DNA of 64,000 bases, from positions 22,031 through 86,030 of the forward strand of contig DAOURR010000004.1 in assembly GCA_030627625.1 (NCBI GenBank), read 5' to 3'. The notes under the pieces were generated by a model. It saw nothing but the letters and a program-made list of their open reading frames with translations, made no database searches and was not told the origin of the DNA. The DNA is from UBA3103 sp002365855 (GTDB lineage Bacteria; Bacillota; Desulfotomaculia; Desulfotomaculales; Pelotomaculaceae). A program made the translations under genes and the position numbers. Below are positions 56,453-64,000 of this stretch, piece after piece (position 1 is the first letter of the stretch; each line of letters starts with the position of its first letter).

Positions 56453-58033
56453 ATGAAAGTACTGGTATTGGACGGGGTCGAAGAAGAAGGCCTGCTGGCC
56501 CTCAGGCGGGAACCCGATATAGAGTTAGATATCCGGAGCAAAATACCCGAGGACGAACTGGTCAGGATCATTCCTGAATATGATGGGATGATTGTCCGGA
56601 GCGCCACGAAGGTTACCGCCCAGGTGCTTGAACACGCGTCCAAATTAAAAATTGTGGGTCGTGCAGGTGTTGGAGTCGATAATATCGATGTGCCTGCTGC
56701 CACAGAAAAAGGTATTCTGGTTGTAAACGCGCCGGGGGGCAACACCTTTGCCACCACGGAGCACGCCATGGCCATGATGCAGTCTTTGGCCCGTAATATT
56801 CCCCAGGCCTGGGCCTCACTTCGCGCGGGAAACTGGGACAGGAAATCCTTTATGGGTGTCGAGCTGAGAGATAAAGTGCTTGGCGTAATCGGACTGGGAC
56901 GTATTGGGTCAGCAGTCGCCAAGCGGGCGCAGGGCATGGAAATGAAAGTTGTAGCCTACGACCCTTTTATCACTGAAGAAAGGGCCGAACAACTGGGTGT
57001 ATCGCTCATGTCCCTGGACAGTCTTTTTAAGCTGTCCGACTTTATAACCGTACACCTGCCCCTGAATAAAGAGTCCAGGCATATCATAGGACAAAGGGCG
57101 TTCAGCCTGATGAAGGACGGCGTTAGAATTATCAACTGCGCCCGCGGCGGTGTTATTGACGAACAGGCGCTATATGAAGCAATAAAGTCGGGCAAGGTTG
57201 CCGGCGCTGCTCTGGACGTGTTTGAAAAGGAGCCCCCCACCGACAGTCCCCTCTTTGAACTTAACAACTTTATTGCCACACCTCACCTGGGCGCATCCAC
57301 CCAGGAGGCCCAGCTGTGCGTGGCCTGTGATGTGGCCCAGGAGATAGTGTCCGCGCTGAAGGGAGAACTGGTTAGGAATGCTGTAAATATTCCATCCTTA
57401 AGCCCGAAAACGCTGTCGGAAATCAGGCCTTACCTGTTGCTGGCTGAAAAGATGGGGAAATTTGTCGCCCAGTTGGTCAGCGGAAGGATCAGCGCCCTGG
57501 AAATAACGTTCAGCGGCAATCTGGCCAGCCAGGAAGTCGCGCCGATTACCACGGCTGTATTAAAGGGGTTCCTTGATACAATGCTGCAGAATATGGTCAA
57601 CTTTGTAAACGCGCCCGTGCTCGCCAAAAACCGCGGCATCGACGTGACCCAGAGAACATCAGGTGAGAACGGAGATTACGCCAACCTGGTCACGGTCAAG
57701 GCAGCCTCTGACAAAGAAGAAATATCTGTGGCAGGCACCATTTTTGGGCGGGTTGATCCCCGCATCGTGTCCATAGACGGCTATCACGTCGACGCTGTCC
57801 CGGAAGGGCATATGCTCTATGTGCCGCATATAGATAAACCCAGGATCATCGGTCCGGTTGGCAACCTCATCGGTGAACACAATATCAACATTTCAGCGAT
57901 GCAGGTGGGCCGCAAGGTAATAGGGGGGAAGGCAATTATGTTGCTCAGCGTAGACGCGCCGGTTCCGGAGAATACAATGATGGAGATAGCCAAAATAGAC
58001 GGCGTTGTGGGCGTAAAGAACGTAAGCCTGTAA
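56453..58033 (+). CDS. serA: D-3-phosphoglycerate dehydrogenase
   Basis: A 526-residue SerA of the long type: catalytic/NAD domain with GLGRIGSAVAKRAQGM (about 147-162), HLPLNKESRHIIG and the catalytic histidine in ATPHLGASTQEAQ, an intervening ASB domain, and a C-terminal ACT domain for serine feedback (HNINISAMQVGRKV). It makes phosphohydroxypyruvate from 3-phosphoglycerate. ATG start, three bases after the aminotransferase stop, same operon under the T-box. Confidence 0.97.
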   Translation: MKVLVLDGVEEEGLLALRREPDIELDIRSKIPEDELVRIIPEYDGMIVRSATKVTAQVLEHASKLKIVGRAGVGVDNIDVPAATEKGILVVNAPGGNTFATTEHAMAMMQSLARNIPQAWASLRAGNWDRKSFMGVELRDKVLGVIGLGRIGSAVAKRAQGMEMKVVAYDPFITEERAEQLGVSLMSLDSLFKLSDFITVHLPLNKESRHIIGQRAFSLMKDGVRIINCARGGVIDEQALYEAIKSGKVAGAALDVFEKEPPTDSPLFELNNFIATPHLGASTQEAQLCVACDVAQEIVSALKGELVRNAVNIPSLSPKTLSEIRPYLLLAEKMGKFVAQLVSGRISALEITFSGNLASQEVAPITTAVLKGFLDTMLQNMVNFVNAPVLAKNRGIDVTQRTSGENGDYANLVTVKAASDKEEISVAGTIFGRVDPRIVSIDGYHVDAVPEGHMLYVPHIDKPRIIGPVGNLIGEHNINISAMQVGRKVIGGKAIMLLSVDAPVPENTMMEIAKIDGVVGVKNVSL

Positions 58034-58058
58034 AAAAATTCTTAATTTATACATGAGT

Positions 58059-58092
58059 AAAACAACAGGCCTCCTTAAAGGGGACCTGTTGT

Positions 58093-58095
<3 letters not shown>
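58059..58095 (+). terminator. Terminator after serA
   Basis: AAAACAACAGG and CCTGTTGTTTT form an 11-bp perfect outer stem with an inner CTCC/GGGG. Confidence 0.8.
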
Positions 58096-59444
<1,349 letters not shown>

Positions 59445-59615
59445 ACCTGCAGCGTGGATTCACGCGTGGAATCCCGCAAGCTGTTTTATTGACACGGTTT
59501 TTGATCTATGTTAGACTTTATAATGCGTTAAACGAGCATTAGATAAATGGAAATTGCCGCAGGCAATTCCCACAAGCAGAACGACGACTGGCTACCGGCA
59601 ACTGACGACTGATGT

Positions 59616-59705
59616 GGAGGGGTGTCCGAGCGGTTGAAGGAGGCGGTCTTGAAAACCGTTGGTCCTTTACGGGTCCCGTGGGTTCGAATCCCACCCCCTC
59701 CGCCA
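59616..59705 (+). tRNA. tRNA-Ser(TGA)
   Basis: The acceptor stem GGAGGGG/CCCCTCC, anticodon loop CTTGAAA (anticodon TGA), a long variable arm and T-loop GTTCGAATC are present. CCA is encoded. Confidence 0.95.
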
Positions 59706-59766
59706 AAAAATAAATATTTGGGTTTGCGGCCACTTAAGGGCCGGACTGGCTTTGCGATAACCACAC

Positions 59767-59860
59767 GGAGAGTTGGCCGAGTAGGTTGAAGGCGCTCGCC
59801 TGCTAAGCGAGTATACGGGCATAACCTGTATCGAGGGTTCGAATCCCTCACTCTCCGCCA
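59767..59860 (+). tRNA. tRNA-Ser(GCT)
   Basis: The acceptor stem GGAGAGT/ACTCTCC, anticodon loop CTGCTAA (anticodon GCT), a long variable arm and T-loop GTTCGAATC are present. CCA is encoded. It is followed by a small hairpin (AGCACATT/AATGTGCT) and a T-rich stretch near 59865-59900. Confidence 0.95.
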
Positions 59861-59932
59861 TAAAACATCCAGCACATTCCTTCGGAAATGTGCTTTTTCC
59901 TTTAACGAGAGATAATTTGATGTTTGATGTTC

Positions 59933-60835
59933 TTAAAAAGGAATTCCGAACTTATTCATAAACCAGTCATCGTCATAGTTACGACGTCTTAAGTAGTAAT
60001 TCCGCTGTTTCATGGCCCCGGCCTTTAAAACCCGGTCTTCTATTGTCTTGGACAGTCCTGACGGTTTAATTAAAGCCCGTACTTTATTGATACGTTCTTT
60101 GCTTAAGTGAGAATAGGCCATCCGCAGCAGGTTGTAATAAACATGGTCCATCTGAACCGGGTAGGGATGTTTTTTGCGAAACAGGTGTAGTATTTTGACC
60201 GATGGCATTACATATAACTTGCAGCCAAAGAGCCATAGTTTCAGGGAGAGTTCCACATCCTCGTGCCCCCACACGATAAAGCCGCCGTCAAAACCACCCA
60301 CCTGGAAAAAGGCTGCGGATCTAACTGCCAGGCAGCCTCCCGGCAGCAGGGGAGCGGCTGCAACTTTGAAGTCCGGCGGAGGGGGAAGCCAGGTTACCTC
60401 CAGTCTCTCGTTCCAGGTCTGGCCGTAGCCTGCGGCGGAGGGGTTTTCCAGGGAGCCGATGGCCGGTGAAACGCCGTCAACATCGTTGTCATCAAAGTTT
60501 TCTAACAGGCAGTCCAGCCAGCCCTCCGGCACAGTGATATGGGCGTCGCAGAAAACCAGGTACTCCCCGCGCGAAGCCGCTGCGCCGAGGTTCCTTGCCC
60601 GCGCCGCGCCCACGCCGGGGGAGGTTATAAGGCGGACCCTGCTGTAATCATCTTTCTTTAAGAAGTTGCAGCAGCCGTCATTCGACCCGTCATCTATAGC
60701 TATTATCTCCGGGTCGTCGCAAGATGACGCTTCAAGGATAGAGTCTACCGTCATTTTGACGTTAGGACCCTCGTTTTTGCACGGGATAATAATTGAAGAC
60801 AGCTTGGTTTTAATCCTGGTGTCAGGTATATACAT
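59933..60835 (-). CDS. Family 2 glycosyltransferase
   Basis: A 300-residue GT-A fold enzyme: IIIPCKNEG at the N-terminus, EIIAIDDGSNDG, the DxD-type FCDAH (about 115-119) and the acceptor-region GHEDVELSLKLW, which resembles the galactosyltransferase C-terminal motif. The acceptor is unknown. The ATG at 60835 (CGGCGGTG upstream) is preferred to a frame open to 60883. One of few minus-strand genes on this arm. Confidence 0.88.
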   Translation of the reverse strand: MYIPDTRIKTKLSSIIIPCKNEGPNVKMTVDSILEASSCDDPEIIAIDDGSNDGCCNFLKKDDYSRVRLITSPGVGAARARNLGAAASRGEYLVFCDAHITVPEGWLDCLLENFDDNDVDGVSPAIGSLENPSAAGYGQTWNERLEVTWLPPPPDFKVAAAPLLPGGCLAVRSAAFFQVGGFDGGFIVWGHEDVELSLKLWLFGCKLYVMPSVKILHLFRKKHPYPVQMDHVYYNLLRMAYSHLSKERINKVRALIKPSGLSKTIEDRVLKAGAMKQRNYYLRRRNYDDDWFMNKFGIPF

Positions 60836-61052
60836 TGAGCACCGCCGAAAAAATTTTATTATATAATATTTAGCGGTGCGCAAAAAAGCTCAGGAAGATC
60901 AAGGCAAATTTGGACGGTTTAGCAGGTATCTTCCCTGTGGGTCGATCAATTATCTTTATCGGCTCCGGCGCTTATCCCGGGCATCCCCTTGACGGTAGGC
61001 AATGATTTTGTTACAATGTAGCTTGCCACAGAAACAAGGCAGTAAAAAAATT

Positions 61053-61129
<77 letters not shown>

Positions 61130-61138
61130 TTAAAATCA

Positions 61139-61280
61139 AGGGCTCCGGGAAACCGGAGCCTTGCTGCAAAACTCAATTTACTGCATATTCACTGCAAAAG
61201 TTTAAACCGCCAGCCTGGTACGCTGACGGTTTGAATATATACTCCGTGTCAGCCTTCCCTTGAGGAAGGTTTTTCTTTTA
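61139..61280 (+). terminator. Three hairpins after tRNA-Arg(ACG)
   Basis: In order: GGCTCCGG/CCGGAGCC (61139-61160), AAACCGCCAGC/GCTGACGGTTT (61203-61233), and CCTTCC/GGAAGG followed by TTTTTC (about 61255-61276). The last has the best T-run. Confidence 0.65.
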
Positions 61281-61392
61281 TACATTAATAAAATGATATA
61301 ATATTATTACTAAGAAATCATTATTGATTTTCGTTTCTTAGCAATAACTAAAAAGAAACGAAAAATGTGCTTCAAAAGATAGGAGTAAATTT

Positions 61393-61503
61393 ATGATTAC
61401 AAAGGCATCTCCATGAGCAGGTAAATTAATTGTTCAGCAAACTGGTCCTGATGGATTTAGTGCTTTTATTCCTAATCCTTTACAATATCATACCGGTGGC
61501 TAG
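61393..61503 (+). pseudogene. Remnant of a Fic-family gene, N-terminus only
   Basis: After AGGAGT and ATG the frame reads MITKASP, then an in-frame TGA, then AGKLIVQQTGPDGFSAFIPN and a stop 10 codons on. The second part matches the N-terminal motif of Fic/AMPylator proteins (AG+..QP.GY.AFIP.PLP). The catalytic HPFxxGNGR region is absent. The TGA stands where related proteins often have a tryptophan. It is a truncated and interrupted remnant. Confidence 0.55.
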
Positions 61504-61955
61504 CGAACCGGTGACTCACGCAGCATTAGAAACTTTGAAATGTTTTCAATGCTGGTCGAATATTGTTCCTGCCATGTTTCATTGGCGTCTTTGATACTGT
61601 CAAAATTAATTTCATTGCCATTCTTAAACTTGATCGTAAGTTTCTTTGCATTGGGTTCACAAGGCTTGATTTTTATGGATATACATTGAATATCGATCGC
61701 CCTGTATGCTTCTATTTCCACGTATTCATCCTTCCAGTTATAGCGCGAGAGAATTATTTTGTCGCTTTTTGTCAGCATAAAAATTTCCAGGCTCTTATAG
61801 TCTACGAATAAGTTCTTGGGATAAAATATTTTGACGTTATCGTCTGTTTCAAGAAGGTCCCTCACGGTGTCCAGTACTTTTTCCAGTTTATATCCGGTGT
61901 CGGCATCTTTAGTTCTCGAGACTTTTCTAAAGTCCTCAAAAGACATCGCGATCAA
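61500..61955 (-). CDS. Small protein of unknown function (DUF3908-like)
   Basis: A 151-residue soluble protein with no signal sequence. It begins MIAMSFEDFRKVSRTKD, has a beta-rich centre (KSLEIFMLTKSDKIILSRYN) and ends with an amphipathic helix (ENISKFLMLRE). The shape resembles DUF3908, a small Firmicute family, but this is a weak assignment. TTG start with GGAGGG six bases upstream. It overlaps the Fic remnant by a few bases tail to tail. Confidence 0.55.
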   Translation of the reverse strand: MIAMSFEDFRKVSRTKDADTGYKLEKVLDTVRDLLETDDNVKIFYPKNLFVDYKSLEIFMLTKSDKIILSRYNWKDEYVEIEAYRAIDIQCISIKIKPCEPNAKKLTIKFKNGNEINFDSIKDANETWQEQYSTSIENISKFLMLRESPVR

Positions 61956-62122
61956 ATTTATCCCTCCCCATCTATTTTTATAATATCTCTAATAATATTA
62001 CACCACAAATACAGTTAAAAAAAAAGCCCGTAGGGAAGTTCTGTAAAAAATAGCTGAAGGATTTTTGGGGCAAGATTCGAAGTAAAAAATAAGACATATT
62101 AATATAAGGAAGTGTGGCAGGG

Positions 62123-62491
62123 ATGAAGATAATTATTAAATCCGGCTCCCATTCCTGGCCCGGTGTCATTTTTGATACCCCGACCGGCGTCAAGATCCGC
62201 GAAGCGTTGACTATTAAAGGGTGGGCCAGCCGTTGGGGGGAAGAGATTTATTTCTCGATACCGGTCGAAGCCGGGCTGGAAAAAGGAGCCGCAGATGTCG
62301 TTTCGCGGGGCGACCTGGGTTACTGGCCTACAGGCAGGGCTTTCTGCATCTTTTTCGGACCAACTCCCATCAGCGGGGGAGATGAAATCAGGGCAGCCAG
62401 CGCGGTAAATGTTTTTGGCTGTGTGGAAGGCAGCCTCGACACCCTCAGCCTTGTTCAAGACGGAGACGAAGTAACTGTTGAAAAAGCATAA
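62123..62491 (+). CDS. Cyclophilin-like fold protein (TM1367 family)
   Basis: A 122-residue protein matching the TM1367/DUF369 cyclophilin-like family: SRWGEEIYFSIPV, RGDLGYWPTGRAFCIFFGPT and ASAVNVFG. The family adopts a cyclophilin-type barrel but lacks the peptidyl-prolyl isomerase active site; its function is unknown. Start either ATG 62123 or GTG 62114, both with AAGGAAG upstream. Confidence 0.88.
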   Translation: MKIIIKSGSHSWPGVIFDTPTGVKIREALTIKGWASRWGEEIYFSIPVEAGLEKGAADVVSRGDLGYWPTGRAFCIFFGPTPISGGDEIRAASAVNVFGCVEGSLDTLSLVQDGDEVTVEKA

Positions 62492-62635
62492 ATAAAAAAA
62501 TATTTGGCCAAATAAGGCCATAGAAAAAACCTGGCCCCCGGATCGACAGTGTCTTGACAACGGTTTCAGTCTCCTCTATACTATATTAGCGTCCAAAAGA
62601 GATTTTTTTAATTAGCCGTTTAATAATTTTTTTTT

Positions 62636-62712
62636 GCGCCCGTAGCTCAGGCGGATAGAGCAGCGGTTTCCTAAACCGCGTGCCGGGGGTTCGAGTCCCT
62701 CCGGGCGCACCA
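62636..62712 (+). tRNA. tRNA-Arg(CCT)
   Basis: The acceptor stem GCGCCCG/CGGGCGC, anticodon loop TTCCTAA (anticodon CCT) and T-loop GTTCGAGTC are present. CCA is encoded. Confidence 0.95.
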
Positions 62713-62725
62713 GTTATATCAAACA

Positions 62726-62759
62726 CTCAGGCCACACTTGCTAACAAGTGTGGCCTGAG
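62726..62759 (+). terminator. Very stable hairpin after tRNA-Arg(CCT)
   Basis: CTCAGGCCACACTTG, loop CTAA, CAAGTGTGGCCTGAG: a 15-bp perfect stem, but no T-run follows. It probably ends or protects the tRNA transcript. Confidence 0.6.
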
Positions 62760-62817
62760 GCTGTGGGAATTTATCAAGCAATCTTTTAAAAAACAAGGAT
62801 TCAGTTTTAGATTATCG

Positions 62818-63009
62818 CTATTTTTGGTACTGGTTCTGATTTTTTGCATTTTGTATTTCCTGTTCAGCCTTCTTGGCCATTTGCTCCAACTTGTTTAAAT
62901 TGCTCAGTTCTTGTGAAAACTCATATTTTGATTTTAGTTGTTCCGACATCTGAATAATCTTCTTTAACTCATTCTGTGCATTACTTAAGTTTTGTTGTTG
63001 GTTTTTCAT
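62818..63009 (-). CDS. Small glutamine/asparagine-rich coiled-coil protein
   Basis: A 63-residue hydrophilic protein (MKNQQQNLSNAQNELKK start; EFSQELSNLNKLEQMAKKAE centre; NAKNQNQYQK end), predicted to be a coiled coil. ATG with GGGAGG seven bases upstream. The composition and the EFSQEL sequence recall gamma-type small acid-soluble spore proteins, but length and repeats do not match well; unassigned. Confidence 0.55.
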   Translation of the reverse strand: MKNQQQNLSNAQNELKKIIQMSEQLKSKYEFSQELSNLNKLEQMAKKAEQEIQNAKNQNQYQK

Positions 63010-63179
63010 AGAAATGCCTCCCGTTAAATTTTTTTATATTCAATATTATTGTTTCCTGCCTTTAAATTAATATTCAACAAAAAGTAATTGGTAACACGAT
63101 ATCCTGGGCAAAAAAAAGCAACAATTCATGTCAAGAGGGCATGGTTCTTGCTAGCCCGGCTGTCACCAACGTTTTTTTA

Positions 63180-63207
63180 ACCCTTGTCCTGCGGCAGGGT
63201 TTTTGTT
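63180..63207 (+). terminator. Short terminator hairpin
   Basis: AACCCT/AGGGTT with TTTTTGTTGTT following, before the isomerase gene. Confidence 0.45.
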
Positions 63208-63273
63208 GTTATTAAAGAATACTGTTTTATAGACTATGTTATTTATTGTGTGGTAGCGGGGGGAGGGTTTTAA

Positions 63274-63954
63274 ATGACAAAAGGCAAAAAAGGAAAAAGC
63301 AGTGTAAAGAAAAGCAATGTTACAAAAAGCAATGTAACAAAAAGCAGTCCGGATCCCGATAAAAGCAAAAAGGCAAAGACAGCGGCGCCTGCAAAAAGGA
63401 ATATTAAAAACGATTTGCTTTTATTCGCCTTCATGTCGATCGGGATGCTTCTGATCTTTTACTTTGGGTATACCGCATCTAACAGGGACGAACCCGCAAA
63501 AAAGGTTACTCTCCAAACAACAAAAGGGAATATTGTTTTTGAAATATACCCCGATAAAATGCCCGTTACTACCGGTAATTTCGAGAAGCTCGTGAGCGAA
63601 AACTTCTATGACGGCCTTACTTTTCACCGTGTTGAAAACTGGGTGATTCAGGGCGGTGACCCGCAGGGAGACGGCTCGGGAGGACCTGGTTGGACGATAC
63701 AGCTTGAGACACACCCAGAGCTTAAAAACTTGCGCGGCGCCGTAGCTATGGCCAGGAGCGAGGAACCCGATTCGGCCGGGTCGCAGTTTTACATTCTAAA
63801 AGAGGACGCGGCGTGGCTGGATGGAGATTACGCTGTTTTTGGCAGGGTCATTGAGGGAATGGAGGTAGTGGACCAGATTCAGATCGGGGATGTAATAGAA
63901 TCTGTAACAGTAGTTATGCAGTTTCTGGATAATTGTCCCAAGTCCATAACCTAA
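63274..63954 (+). CDS. Membrane-anchored cyclophilin-type peptidyl-prolyl isomerase
   Basis: A 226-residue protein with a Lys/Ser-rich cytoplasmic N-terminus (about 1-45, including the tandem KSNVTKSNVTKS), one membrane helix (DLLLFAFMSIGMLLIFYFGY) and an extracytoplasmic cyclophilin domain: FHRVENWVIQGGDPQGDGSG (shown in part), AMARSEEPDSAGSQFYI and VFGRVIEGMEVVD. It folds exported proteins. ATG with GGGGGAGGG upstream. Full domain, monocistronic. Confidence 0.93.
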   Translation: MTKGKKGKSSVKKSNVTKSNVTKSSPDPDKSKKAKTAAPAKRNIKNDLLLFAFMSIGMLLIFYFGYTASNRDEPAKKVTLQTTKGNIVFEIYPDKMPVTTGNFEKLVSENFYDGLTFHRVENWVIQGGDPQGDGSGGPGWTIQLETHPELKNLRGAVAMARSEEPDSAGSQFYILKEDAAWLDGDYAVFGRVIEGMEVVDQIQIGDVIESVTVVMQFLDNCPKSIT

Positions 63955-64000
63955 GTTCTAAAGATTGTGGCCAGAATTTATCAATAAGCCTTGAAAAACG

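Noticed and set aside
59528..59875. Minus-strand frames opposite the tRNA-Ser genes
   Set aside because: Translated tRNA complement (GFEPT-type artefact).
62099..62560. 153-codon frame opposite the TM1367-type gene
   Set aside because: Antisense to a recognised protein family.

Overview
The window is the replication-origin segment of a chromosome from an endospore-forming Clostridia-type Firmicute, most like the Peptococcaceae (Pelotomaculum/Desulfotomaculum relatives). The evidence is the sporulation and germination genes (sleB-ypeB, lonC, yyaC, soj-spo0J), a SCIFF peptide with its radical-SAM maturase, a T-box riboswitch, a DsrC with both redox cysteines (typical of dissimilatory sulfite metabolism), and gene order around dnaA. 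Strong GGAGG ribosome sites are frequently paired with TTG start codons.

The origin lies around 42.1-44.05 kb. To its left almost all genes are on the minus strand; to its right almost all are on the plus strand, so both arms are transcribed away from the origin. The left arm, read outward, has rpmH, rnpA, yidD, yidC, jag/khpB, mnmE, mnmG, rsmG, soj/parA, spo0J/parB and a perfect parS site just beyond parB. It continues through a membrane gene, larC, a phosphoribosyltransferase, yyaC, a YkvI-like permease, cvpA, an M18 aminopeptidase, the rpsF-ssb-rpsR operon, mazG-like, DUF2232, rplI, lonC, dnaB, an FAD enzyme, purA and three tRNAs. The outer part (1-15.4 kb) is a mosaic: an accessory nucleotidyltransferase cassette with striking operator-like repeats, glnS, a decayed SLC13 transporter, the SCIFF pair, an M23 endopeptidase, a TPR protein, a metalloprotease, murA, rlmH, dsrC and the sleB-ypeB germination pair, with ypeB cut by the window edge.

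The right arm has dnaA, an AT-rich unwinding region with a DnaA-trio array like that of Bacillus subtilis, dnaN, rlbA (S4 domain), recF, remB, gyrB, a 1.3-kb gap with small peptides, gyrA, pdxS and pdxT. A serine block follows: a T-box leader, a class V aminotransferase, serA, serS and two tRNA-Ser genes. The last part has a glycosyltransferase, tRNA-Arg(ACG), a truncated Fic remnant, a small unknown protein, a cyclophilin-fold protein, tRNA-Arg(CCT) and a membrane-anchored peptidyl-prolyl isomerase.

Most of the window is conserved housekeeping. The parts that merit a second look are the nucleotidyltransferase cassette with four TTAACCTGCA half-sites around its promoter, possible ATT/ATA start codons (sleB, ykvI-like gene, a 39-residue peptide), the small membrane peptides flanking gyrA, dispersed ACAGGATTTACA inverted-repeat elements, and several gene remnants (SLC13, Fic, Spo0F-like). 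I found no CRISPR array, insertion sequence or rRNA.
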